In this document: piece by piece, positions 35,545 through 42,324 of the stretch
Layout of the letters: the number at the start of each line of letters is the position of its first letter
Numbering within the stretch: position 1 is the stretch's first letter
NCBI GenBank assembly: GCA_030523615.1
Contig: JAUNIC010000003.1
Span: 1 to 42,324, forward strand
Length of the DNA stretch: 42,324 nucleotides
Source of the DNA: Bacteroidales bacterium
GTDB lineage: Bacteria > Bacteroidota > Bacteroidia > Bacteroidales > Bacteroidaceae
Direction: 5' to 3'
The notes under the pieces: model-generated
The model's input: only the letters and a program-made list of their open reading frames with translations
Databases searched by the model: none
What the model was told of the DNA's origin: nothing
Position numbers and translations under genes: made by a program

Positions 35545-36678
35545 TTAGTGCTGACCTTCGCTCACGTTCTTATTGTACTTTTCAAAGAGCTTGCGTGTGG
35601 CGCTGACAAACCTGTCGCGTAGCGTGCGCTCGGCCTTGTTCAGTACGCTGTCAGGCGTGTGCACATCGTAGACGCGGTGCTGCTTGTGCCCAGAGCTGAC
35701 GGGACGAGTCACGAAGTAGAGGCTGTAGTCGCATGCTGAAAGGCGCGTCGTACTGTCCTTCTCCAACGACATGTGGACAAGCATGCCGCCCACGGTGTGG
35801 TCCTTATACTGGTTCGACACGAAGTTGCCGAGCGAGTAAGCCAAGGCGTGCTGCTGACCCAACGAATCCGTGCGGATTTCCATGGGTTGCACTACGTGCG
35901 GATGGCCGCCGATGATGTGATCCACGCCCTGCGCAAAGAGCCAATCGGCCAGTTCGCGCTGCGAGTTGTTGGGCGTGAGCTGGTATTCCTCGCCCCAATG
36001 CATGAAGGCGATGATGGCGTCGGGCTCCATCTCCTTGGCACGTCGGATGTCCTGCGCCATCAGCTCCTTGTCTATCTTGTTGACAATCTGTCCCTGCGGC
36101 ACAGGAATGCCGTTGGTGCCGTAAGTATAGTTGAGGAAGACGAGGCGGAATCCGTTCTTCTCCACAAGCAGGGGGTAACGCTTCGCACGGTCGGCCGAGT
36201 CGACGTAGGAACCCAACTGCGGGATGGCGAGCGAGTCCATCATGAGGATCGTGCGCTCGATGCCGCGACGGCCTTGGTCGCAAACGTGATTGTTGGCCGT
36301 GAGCAGGACATCGAATCCTGTGGCTTTGACGTCGCGAAGGAATTCGTCGGGCGCGCTGAAGCAGGGAAAACCGCTGTAGGGAGGGCCTGCCAGAGTGGTC
36401 TCAAAGTTGCCAACCGCAATGTCGGCATACTCTATCTGCGGACGAATGTACTGGAAGCACTCCGTATAGTCATAGCCGCCCTTTGTGCGTGCGGCGTTGA
36501 TTTGCGGCATGTGCTGCATGAGGTCGCCGGCAAAGACGAGCGTGATGTGGCGTGTGGTGTCCTGGACTTCCACCGGCTCTTCGTAGGCTGCTGCATGCGA
36601 CTTCTGCCCCTCGGAGCATGAGGAGATGCCGTTGGTAAATGCAGAGAGCAGGGCAGCAAGAGCGATGAGGTGTTTCAT
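35545..36678 (-). CDS. CapA-family metallophosphoesterase-like lipoprotein
   Basis: 377 residues. Lipoprotein-type signal with Cys21 in GISSC, so membrane-anchored. The CapA (PGA_cap) fold is supported by the metal-site-like motifs FAGDLMQH (Asp52), GNFETT (90-95), ANNH (128-131), FMHWGEEY (His227) and GGHPHVVQ (His259/His261), then YSLGNFV. The family is named for poly-gamma-glutamate capsule synthesis, but no other cap gene is nearby, so capsule production should not be assumed; a surface phosphoesterase role is equally possible. It follows the sugar transporter by 33 bp on the same strand. Confidence 0.85.
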   Translation of the reverse strand: MKHLIALAALLSAFTNGISSCSEGQKSHAAAYEEPVEVQDTTRHITLVFAGDLMQHMPQINAARTKGGYDYTECFQYIRPQIEYADIAVGNFETTLAGPPYSGFPCFSAPDEFLRDVKATGFDVLLTANNHVCDQGRRGIERTILMMDSLAIPQLGSYVDSADRAKRYPLLVEKNGFRLVFLNYTYGTNGIPVPQGQIVNKIDKELMAQDIRRAKEMEPDAIIAFMHWGEEYQLTPNNSQRELADWLFAQGVDHIIGGHPHVVQPMEIRTDSLGQQHALAYSLGNFVSNQYKDHTVGGMLVHMSLEKDSTTRLSACDYSLYFVTRPVSSGHKQHRVYDVHTPDSVLNKAERTLRDRFVSATRKLFEKYNKNVSEGQH

Positions 36679-36711
36679 GAAAATCGGTTTTAAGAAATAC
36701 GCCGCTGGCGC

Positions 36712-38052
36712 TTATTTCTTGATGAGGAAGACGCAGGCTGCACCGGCGAAGAAGAGGAAACCTGCGAGGACGAGCATACCCACCTGGCTGCCAACGAGGG
36801 CGAGGAGGCTGCCGCCGAGGACTGCAGCAAGAATCTGCGGGAGGCAGATAGTGCAGTTGAAGAGGCCGAGGTAGGTGCCCATCTTGGGATTGCCAATGAG
36901 GGCGTTCGTAAAGAAGATGAAGGGGAAGGCCAGCATGGCGGCCCAGGCGCAACCGACGAGGAAGTAGGAGACGCAAATCATGTTCTGGTCAGTAATGAAC
37001 TGCGTGCTGACGAAACCTATGCCGCCGAGAACGAGGCTCAGCGCATAGCAGGCTTTCTCGCTGCGGAGCGCCTTGCTGATGGAGGGAATAAGGGCAGACC
37101 AAATGACGGCGCCGACGGCCTGCACGGCGAAGGCGACGCCCACCCAGTTGCCGGCTTCCTGATAGCCTGCGCTATGCACGTCGGTGGTTCCCCAGCACTG
37201 AGAGGCGATGGCGCCGTTGGAATACGTCCACATGTACATGCACGCTGCCCAGCAGAAGAACTGGACAAGGCCGATGCTGATGAAGGTGTAGAGGATGCTG
37301 GGCTTCTTGTCGGTTGAAGAAACGGCAGCAACTTCTGTTTCTGTGGCGGGAGTTTCGTCAGCTACGGTGAAGGAGGCAATCTGCTCGGGGCTGTACTCCT
37401 TGACGTTGATCGTGGTGTAGATGACGCAAAGAATGAGGATGGCGGCGCCGACGTAGAATGAGTAGATGACGGAGTTGGGGATGACGCCTTCGGGAGCTAC
37501 GTTCTGCACGCCGAGGAAGGTGAAGATGTAGGGGAAGAGATAACCCACAACACTACCGGCGTTGCAGAGGAACGACTGAATCGAGTAAGCCGTGGCCTTT
37601 TGTTCTTCGTTCACCATATCGCCGACCATCATCTTAAAAGGTTGCATGGCGATGTTGATGCTCGTGTCGAGCAACATGAGGCTGAAAAGTCCGAAGAGCA
37701 TGGCGCCCGTGAGACCCCAGCAAACCACCTGCGCCGTGAGGCCGAGGCTACCGGCGTTGGGGAGCATGACCATAACGGCCACGGCGATGATGGCTCCGAC
37801 GAAGAGATAAGGGATGCGGCGGCCGAAACGGCACCACGTCTTGTCGGAAAGCAGACCGATGATGGGCTGCACGATCATACCCATCAGCGGGGGCAGGATC
37901 CAGAAGAAGGAAAGCTGGTGAGGGTCGGCGCCGAGGGTGGCGAAGATGCGCGAGATGTTGGCGCTCTGGAGGGCGTAGGCAATCTGTACGCCGAAGAAGC
38001 CGAAGGAAAGGTTGAAGAGCTGTGTCTTCGAAAGGTTGGGAAGTTTAAGCAT
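36712..38052 (-). CDS. SLC45-type MFS sugar transporter
   Basis: 446 residues, about 12 predicted membrane helices. The N-terminal GFFGVQIAYALQSANISRIF and the cytoplasmic loop DKTWCRFGRRIPY (70-82) are typical of the sucrose/maltose-type MFS branch (SLC45-like). The neighbouring malQ makes maltose or maltodextrin the likely substrate: an inner-membrane permease feeding the cytoplasmic glucanotransferase. The 119-bp upstream gap carries three equally spaced palindromes, suggesting regulation separate from malQ. Confidence 0.88.
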   Translation of the reverse strand: MLKLPNLSKTQLFNLSFGFFGVQIAYALQSANISRIFATLGADPHQLSFFWILPPLMGMIVQPIIGLLSDKTWCRFGRRIPYLFVGAIIAVAVMVMLPNAGSLGLTAQVVCWGLTGAMLFGLFSLMLLDTSINIAMQPFKMMVGDMVNEEQKATAYSIQSFLCNAGSVVGYLFPYIFTFLGVQNVAPEGVIPNSVIYSFYVGAAILILCVIYTTINVKEYSPEQIASFTVADETPATETEVAAVSSTDKKPSILYTFISIGLVQFFCWAACMYMWTYSNGAIASQCWGTTDVHSAGYQEAGNWVGVAFAVQAVGAVIWSALIPSISKALRSEKACYALSLVLGGIGFVSTQFITDQNMICVSYFLVGCAWAAMLAFPFIFFTNALIGNPKMGTYLGLFNCTICLPQILAAVLGGSLLALVGSQVGMLVLAGFLFFAGAACVFLIKK

Positions 38053-38089
38053 AGTATAGAGAAAAGATTATCGCGGAGATATTTTTGCG

Positions 38090-38147
38090 TCAGTGTACAC
38101 TGATTTCGCATTCAGTGTACACTGACGAGCAAATCAGTGTACACTGA
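38090..38147. promoter_or_regulatory. Three 14-bp palindromes at exact 22-bp period
   Basis: TCAGTGTACACTGA occurs at 38090-38103, 38112-38125 and 38134-38147. All copies share the 3' extension ACTGACG when read in the right direction; the first is inverted relative to the other two. The array lies 38-95 nt upstream of the transporter start codon and 18-81 nt beyond the malQ stop. Equal two-turn spacing suggests cooperative operator sites on one DNA face. Confidence 0.7.
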
Positions 38148-38171
38148 CGAAAAACTGTGCCAAAGGTAGTT

Positions 38172-40895
38172 TTAGATGCGGTTGGAGGCGTTGATCATGT
38201 TGTGCACCTTTTCGTTGAAGGCATCCTGACGGAGGAGGCTCTCAAGACTGATGTGCATACGGTAACGCCAGTAGTGGCGGGGATTGGCGGGCACGTTGAT
38301 GCGCTCGGCGTCGGCATCGGGCAGACGGAGCTTCTCGTCCATACCGATCCAATCCTGAAGAGCGAGGATGGCGAGGAGAGAAGGACTCTCGAGATGACGC
38401 TTTACGACGTCTTCGCAGACCCATCCGGGAGCTTCGGCAGGCACATCGCCACCGCGCCACATCACGTTGTGGTAGTAGCGAGAGGTGAGCGCAGAATCTT
38501 CCTTCCACCAGCCGCGGAAGGTGCTCATGTCGTGGGTGCCGATGGTGCAGACGCTGCGGAGGGGATACTCCCACACGTGGCCAATCTCATGCTCGGGGTT
38601 CTTGGGCATACGCTCAATCTCAAGCGAGATGATCTGCAGTTCATTCATCACCCAAGGCACACAGTCGGGCACCATGCCGAGGTCTTCGCCGCAGGCGAGC
38701 ATGGGAGCGGCTTCGAGGAGCTGAGGGAGCTTCTCCATCGCCTTCTCATACCAGAAGTGGTTGTGGCGCTCGAAATAGTAGTGGTTGTAGAGGCGCATGA
38801 AGGCTTCACGCTCCTCATGGCTGAGACGCTCGAAGATGAGGCTCTCGTAGGCTGTGATGCGGGGATGATAGACGCCGCTCTCCTTGTTGTCCTGGATGAA
38901 GAGCACGTTGTTGATGAGCGTATACATACCGTCGCGCACCTTCTCGGCGTCGTGCATACGGCCGCCTTCGCGTTCGAACCAGCCGAGGACGGCGCGCTGG
39001 GTGCGGTATTCGGGACGCAGCGACCAAATGTCGTAGTGGCTGTGGGTGAGGAAGGTGTTGCGCACGTAGTCGGCCTGTTCACCGAAGATGCGTACGAGGA
39101 TTTCGTCGCTGATGAAGGGCTTCGTCATAAAGTCCTTCTGGAAGTTGAGGCCGAAGCTGTTGATTTCCTCGGGAGTCATGGGGAGTGAGGGCGAGAACTG
39201 TCCGAGCATGCCCTGCACGCTGTCGCCCTGAATCTCCCAAATGCGGAAGAAGCCGAGAATGTGGTCGATGCGGTAGCAGGTGAAGTATTCGGCCATCTTT
39301 GAGAAGCGGCGCTTCCACCAGCGGTAACCGTCTTCCTTCATCACGTCCCAGTTGTAGGTGGGGAAGCCCCAGTTCTGACCCGTGGTGGAGAAGGCATCGG
39401 GCGGCGCACCGGCCTGGCCGTTCATGTTGAAGTAGTAGGGTTCGACCCATGCTTCGACGCTCGTACGGCTTACGCCGATGGGGATGTCGCCCTTGAAGAT
39501 GACGCTGTGCTTGCGAGCGTATTCGCTGGCTTCGAGCAACTGCACGTGGAGCAGGTACTGGATGTACATGTAGTAGCACACGTTCTGATAGAACGGACCT
39601 TCGGGACGGCAGAGCATCTTGATCTCCTGCTCGTTGTAGGTGGAGTATTCGGGCCAATCCTTGAAGGCGGAGGTGTTGTATTTGTCGCGCAGCACGGAGT
39701 AGGCGGCGTAGGGGAGGAGCCACTCTTCGTTCTTCTTGTAGAATTCCTTGTAGCCCTTGCTCTTCAGCACCTTTTCGCCCTTTTCGCGGAAGATGAGGAG
39801 GAGATAGTCGCGCTTGGCCTTGTTGACGGCTTCGTAGTCAATCTGAGGCAGAGCGTTGAGCTGGCGGAACTTCTTCTGGTATTTTTCTTCCTTCTCCTTG
39901 TCGGTGAGGGGACCTACGGCGCGGAGGTCGACAAACATGGGGTGGAAGGCGTAGATCGAGATGGAATTGTAGGGGTAGCTGTCCTGCCAGGTGCCCGTCA
40001 TCGTGGTATCGTTGATGGGCAGAATCTGGATGGCGCGCTGACCGGTCTTGACGGCCCAGTCGATGAGGGTCTTGAGGTCGCCAAAGTCGCCCACACCCTG
40101 GCTGCCCTCGCTGCGGAGGGAGAATACGGGCACAGCCGTGCCGGCGATCTTGCCGGTGCTGGAGGGCATATAGAGTTCTGTCTCGGGCATGGCATAGTGT
40201 ACGCCGAGGTCAAGCTGGGGAACGTAGAGCTGGCGGTTTTCACCGTTTTCCCATTCTTCGATGGTGCCGTTGGCGGGATCGACGGCTACGAACTTGTATT
40301 GGCAGTTGCCCGTGAGCTGGTAAACGTCGAGGTCTAGCTGCCAGTGGTTGGGCAGGATCTCGGTGAAGAGGATGGGACGCTGCCACTCGCCGAGGGCTTC
40401 GGTCTCGCCGACGAGGCCAAGCACCTGGCCTTTCTGATGGAGGCAAGGGCATACAACGCGAAGGACGATGCTGCAACGGGGGCTGGAAGCGGGTTCGCTG
40501 GCTTCGACATCAAATTCTCCGCTAAAGGCAGAGGAGAAGAGGTAGTTGGCGATGGGCAGATCACGCCAAGCATCGCTGGCGATGACTACGACCTGCATCT
40601 TGTCGCTGCCGGCAGCCTTTTCCTTTAAACTCTTGTATTGTTTTTCGGTTTTTGAAGGGATGCGGATGGAGTGGGGAAGTGTGCCGCGCTCTTGGCGAAT
40701 GCACTCTTCGTCGCGGAACACGCGGTAGCGATAGCGGAGAGTCTCACCAGGAGTGGCTTCGAGGAGATTGTAGGAGCCTTCCCAAAGTTCGCCGTCGGCG
40801 GTCGAAAGCATGATGGTCTCGTCGCGGTCGAGCAGTTGGACGGCAATGGTTTCGCCCCACTGTGTGCGGTAGGAGATACGGAATGTAAGAATCAT
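38172..40895 (-). CDS. malQ: 4-alpha-glucanotransferase with N-terminal starch-binding domains
   Basis: 907 residues, far longer than the about 500-700 of simple MalQ because of two N-terminal CBM20-like domains (about 1-120 and 140-235, the second with LGLVGETEALGEWQ). The GH77 domain (about 250-900) has nucleophile Asp544 in YRIDH, acid/base Glu737 in CGEDLG and Asp789 in THDMSTFRGWW. Disproportionates maltodextrins in the cytoplasm, releasing glucose. This long form is the DPE2-like type common in Bacteroidetes. Likely co-functioning with the downstream MFS transporter; its own promoter lies about 50 bp upstream. Confidence 0.95.
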   Translation of the reverse strand: MILTFRISYRTQWGETIAVQLLDRDETIMLSTADGELWEGSYNLLEATPGETLRYRYRVFRDEECIRQERGTLPHSIRIPSKTEKQYKSLKEKAAGSDKMQVVVIASDAWRDLPIANYLFSSAFSGEFDVEASEPASSPRCSIVLRVVCPCLHQKGQVLGLVGETEALGEWQRPILFTEILPNHWQLDLDVYQLTGNCQYKFVAVDPANGTIEEWENGENRQLYVPQLDLGVHYAMPETELYMPSSTGKIAGTAVPVFSLRSEGSQGVGDFGDLKTLIDWAVKTGQRAIQILPINDTTMTGTWQDSYPYNSISIYAFHPMFVDLRAVGPLTDKEKEEKYQKKFRQLNALPQIDYEAVNKAKRDYLLLIFREKGEKVLKSKGYKEFYKKNEEWLLPYAAYSVLRDKYNTSAFKDWPEYSTYNEQEIKMLCRPEGPFYQNVCYYMYIQYLLHVQLLEASEYARKHSVIFKGDIPIGVSRTSVEAWVEPYYFNMNGQAGAPPDAFSTTGQNWGFPTYNWDVMKEDGYRWWKRRFSKMAEYFTCYRIDHILGFFRIWEIQGDSVQGMLGQFSPSLPMTPEEINSFGLNFQKDFMTKPFISDEILVRIFGEQADYVRNTFLTHSHYDIWSLRPEYRTQRAVLGWFEREGGRMHDAEKVRDGMYTLINNVLFIQDNKESGVYHPRITAYESLIFERLSHEEREAFMRLYNHYYFERHNHFWYEKAMEKLPQLLEAAPMLACGEDLGMVPDCVPWVMNELQIISLEIERMPKNPEHEIGHVWEYPLRSVCTIGTHDMSTFRGWWKEDSALTSRYYHNVMWRGGDVPAEAPGWVCEDVVKRHLESPSLLAILALQDWIGMDEKLRLPDADAERINVPANPRHYWRYRMHISLESLLRQDAFNEKVHNMINASNRI

Positions 40896-40943
40896 ATTGT
40901 AGTGTGTTTAATAGTTTTAGTTGTGAATGCACAAATTGCGCGC

Positions 40944-40974
40944 CAAAGTTACAACTTTCTGCTGAAACGCGAAA
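40944..40974 (-). promoter_or_regulatory. Promoter of malQ
   Basis: On the minus strand TAACTTTG (40944-40951) matches TAnnTTTG, and TTTC (40971-40974) lies exactly 19 nt upstream, close to the -33 TTTG. The leader to the ATG at 40895 would be about 40 nt. Confidence 0.7.
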
Positions 40975-41035
40975 GCAAATCGCAATTTTTTTGCTTCTTA
41001 CTGTGCTTTTTAAAGTTCTGCATAGAAAAAGACAC

Positions 41036-41062
41036 AAAAAAAGGAATCACCGAAGCGATTCC
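41036..41062 (-). terminator. Terminator after tRNA-Gly-like copy
   Basis: Minus-strand GGAATC (41057-41062) and GATTCC (41043-41048) form a 6-bp stem with an 8-nt loop, followed by seven T. The same terminator occurs at 42218-42243. Confidence 0.85.
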
Positions 41063-41074
41063 TTAATTACTATG

Positions 41075-41153
41075 AGCGGAAAACGAGACTCGAACTCGCG
41101 ACCCTAATATCTTTTGGGGCAAGGTTGTGCTCTACCAACTGAGCTATTTCCGC
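41075..41153 (-). pseudogene. tRNA-Gly-like copy with destroyed anticodon arm
   Basis: 79 nt instead of 73. Acceptor stem, D arm, T arm and the 5' half of the anticodon arm through the GCC triplet are identical to the neighbouring tRNA-Gly(GCC). After GCC, the 7 nt completing loop and 3' stem (AAGGTTG) are replaced by 13 nt (CCAAAAGATATTA). The 27-31/39-43 stem can no longer form; only weak alternatives (ACC with GGT across a large loop) remain. It is still followed by a terminator. Most likely a decayed copy, though a transcribed tRNA-like RNA cannot be excluded. Confidence 0.7.
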
Positions 41154-41165
41154 AATCAATGTTGC

Positions 41166-41190
41166 AAAAAAATAGCCTCTCGAAGAGGCT
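41166..41190 (-). terminator. Terminator after tRNA-Gly(GCC)
   Basis: Minus-strand AGCCTCT (41184-41190) pairs with AGAGGCT (41174-41180), with a 3-nt loop, followed by AT and seven T. It lies 4 nt beyond the tRNA 3' end and before the tRNA-Gly-like copy. Confidence 0.85.
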
Positions 41191-41193
41191 TAG

Positions 41194-41266
41194 AGCGGAA
41201 AACGAGACTCGAACTCGCGACCCCAACCTTGGCAAGGTTGTGCTCTACCAACTGAGCTATTTCCGC
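41194..41266 (-). tRNA. tRNA-Gly(GCC)
   Basis: 73 nt, full cloverleaf: acceptor GCGGAAA/TTTCCGC, D stem GCTC/GAGC, anticodon stem CAACC/GGTTG with loop TTGCCAA, T arm GCGAG/CTCGT, discriminator T. CCA is not encoded. It lies 8 nt from tRNA-Leu and is probably co-transcribed with it. Confidence 0.95.
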
Positions 41267-41274
41267 AAAAAGAG

Positions 41275-41358
41275 TGAAGAGGAGGAGACTCGAACTCCCA
41301 CGTCGCAATTGACACTACCCCCTCAAAGTAGCGCGTCTACCAATTCCGCCACCTCTCC
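41275..41358 (-). tRNA. tRNA-Leu(GAG)
   Basis: 84 nt class II tRNA. Acceptor GGAGAGG/CCTCTTC (one G-U), anticodon stem CTACT/GGTAG with loop TTGAGGG giving anticodon GAG, a long variable arm, T arm GGGAG/CTCCT, discriminator A. CCA is not encoded. First gene of the tRNA unit, downstream of a good promoter. Confidence 0.93.
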
Positions 41359-41454
41359 ATTCTATAACTCCTCAAAGCGTTTCGTCAACTACCAGGGGGC
41401 TGTCGTTGCATTCACTTTTTAGAGTGCTCGGGGTTTGTTTCCCGATTGCGAGTG

Positions 41455-41486
41455 CAAATTTACGGCGACTTTCTGAATTGACCAAA
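41455..41486 (-). promoter_or_regulatory. Promoter of the tRNA-Leu/Gly unit
   Basis: On the minus strand TTTG (41483-41486), a 20-nt spacer and TAAATTTG (41455-41462) match the Bacteroidetes -33/-7 pair very well. It is the best promoter in the window. The leader to the tRNA-Leu 5' end is about 90 nt and can form a small TCGGG/CCCGA hairpin (41428-41432 with 41441-41445). The rest of the 41359-41577 gap shows no gene. Confidence 0.8.
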
Positions 41487-41577
41487 TGTTTTCAAGAAAA
41501 AAACGTAGATTTTTTGAAAATAGGCCGTTTTTTGCTGTTTTAGGATTGTTATTGCAAACTCCGTTGCTCAATATCTA

Positions 41578-42138
41578 TTATGCTTCCGGATTCTCGCCTC
41601 CAATGTACTTGTAAGTGAAATTGCCGCGTTTTTCAGAAGGGAATTGGCTACGGGAGTCGATGTCCTGACGGTTTTTGAGATGATCAATGACCTTGTTGTA
41701 GCTATCGAGGGCGGATGTGGCATACACATAAGCCGAAAAACGAGTGTCGCGATACTGGCATTTCTGTGTGCCGGGGATGAGAAGCATGCGTTTGAAGTCT
41801 ACAGTCACTTCGTACCAACCGATTTTCTCTTCGCGGAGCTGGTCCATGCGTTCTTCTTTGCGGCTGCTCTCGCTCTGCGTGGCTGCTGCTTCGGGATTTT
41901 TGCGGTTGGCTTTGAACTCGGGGAGGTCTTCTGCCGTTGTCTTGATCAGAATGAAGTAGACGTTGTTACGGACTTTGATGCGCTTGGGGTAGGGCATATT
42001 GCTCGATCCGTAGTTTAGCACTTCGTTCTCAAGCATGGAGGTCATCTTGAAATCGTTGATGTTGACAAGGAAGTTGACTACTTCTTCTGCGGTCTTGAAA
42101 ACGTTCTCGTGGTCGAAGTATCGTACGTATATGTTCAT
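41578..42138 (-). CDS. Uncharacterised 186-residue protein
   Basis: I do not recognise this family. No signal peptide or membrane helix; probably cytoplasmic. The N-terminal part (about 1-80) is mixed alpha/beta; a charged Ala/Glu/Arg/Ser-rich linker (about 81-105) joins a C-terminal part starting GWYEVTVDFKRMLL, with many aromatic residues and a helix DSYNKVIDHLKNRQ (about 147-160). A weak promoter-like TAACTTTT (42200-42207, minus) lies upstream. The gene is enclosed by tRNA-Gly copies on both sides. Codon use is ordinary and less extreme than in the SusCD operon. Confidence 0.7.
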   Translation of the reverse strand: MNIYVRYFDHENVFKTAEEVVNFLVNINDFKMTSMLENEVLNYGSSNMPYPKRIKVRNNVYFILIKTTAEDLPEFKANRKNPEAAATQSESSRKEERMDQLREEKIGWYEVTVDFKRMLLIPGTQKCQYRDTRFSAYVYATSALDSYNKVIDHLKNRQDIDSRSQFPSEKRGNFTYKYIGGENPEA

Positions 42139-42217
42139 AAGGCGTGTGTCTGTGTTAGATGTTCGTCAAGCAACGGTGTCTTGAGCTTGGTTCTGTAATA
42201 AAAGTTATAAATTACCG

Positions 42218-42243
42218 AAAAAAGGAATCACCGAAGCGATTCC
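42218..42243 (-). terminator. Terminator after the partial tRNA-Gly
   Basis: Minus-strand GGAATC (42238-42243) pairs with GATTCC (42224-42229), followed by six T. Stem and flanks are the same as at 41036-41062. Confidence 0.85.
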
Positions 42244-42255
42244 TTAATTACTGTG

Positions 42256-42324
42256 AGCGGAAAACGAGACTCGAACTCGCGACCCCAACCTTGGCAAGGT
42301 TGTGCTCTACCAACTGAGCTATTT
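42256..42324 (-). tRNA. tRNA-Gly(GCC), 5' end cut by window edge
   Basis: 69 nt are visible, identical to tRNA-Gly(GCC) at 41194-41266; the first four nucleotides (GCGG on the minus strand) lie beyond the window. The anticodon arm is intact. The 3' half and terminator are nearly identical to the decayed copy at 41075. Confidence 0.92.

Noticed and set aside
35545..36678. Capsule biosynthesis locus
   Set aside because: Only a CapA-like protein is present; no ligase or export partner genes are nearby.
38090..38147. CRISPR array
   Set aside because: Repeats are only 14 bp with 8-bp spacers, palindromic and in mixed orientation; no cas genes.
41114..41422. 102-residue plus-strand frame over the tRNA cluster
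   Set aside because: It runs antisense through three tRNA or tRNA-like genes and owes its repeats to them.

Overview
The window looks like a chromosomal segment of a Bacteroidales bacterium, most likely Prevotella-like. The evidence is the -7 promoter boxes of the form TAnnTTTG, the SusC/SusD pairs, lipoproteins whose acceptor cysteine is followed by Ser/Asp/Glu, Omp28-type proteins with a C-terminal sorting-tail-like end, and the lpxD-lpxC-lpxA-miaA order usual in this phylum. The genus is an inference; there is no rRNA in the window.

Left part (1-19019). A gene-free AT-rich stretch ends in a promoter and a potentially structured leader. It is followed by seven same-strand genes: FAS1 lipoprotein, SusC-like, SusD-like, FAS1 lipoprotein, FAS1 lipoprotein, SusC-like, SusD-like. 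A strong intrinsic terminator closes the run. It is built like a polysaccharide-utilisation locus with two outer-membrane TonB-dependent import pairs, but it has no glycoside hydrolase, lyase, sulfatase, protease or regulator. Three large fasciclin-domain lipoproteins stand where SusE/SusF-like surface binding proteins normally sit. This is the best candidate in the window for a poorly described system.

Middle part (19069-27845). This is the lipid A and cell-envelope block: lpxD, lpxC (GTG start), lpxA, a pRiA4b ORF-3-like gene, miaA, a class A penicillin-binding protein and a SEL1-repeat protein. LpxC ends where the usual Bacteroidetes LpxC-FabZ fusion would continue, and a seven-copy heptamer repeat occupies the lpxC-lpxA gap. 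An 18-bp perfect palindrome lies between lpxD and lpxC.

Next (27948-35526). There are two separately promoted Omp28-like genes with CxxC motifs. The second is followed after only 4 bp by metA, and then by a GH20 beta-hexosaminidase with a PA14-like end.

Minus-strand part (35545-40974). malQ, an SLC45-type sugar MFS transporter and a CapA-like lipoprotein lie in one direction. Three copies of a 14-bp palindrome spaced exactly 22 bp apart lie upstream of the transporter; a fourth copy lies upstream of lpxD.

Right end (41036-42324). Minus-strand tRNA-Leu(GAG) and two tRNA-Gly(GCC) genes (one cut by the window end) are joined by a tRNA-Gly-like copy with a destroyed anticodon arm. A gene I do not recognise sits between the copies.
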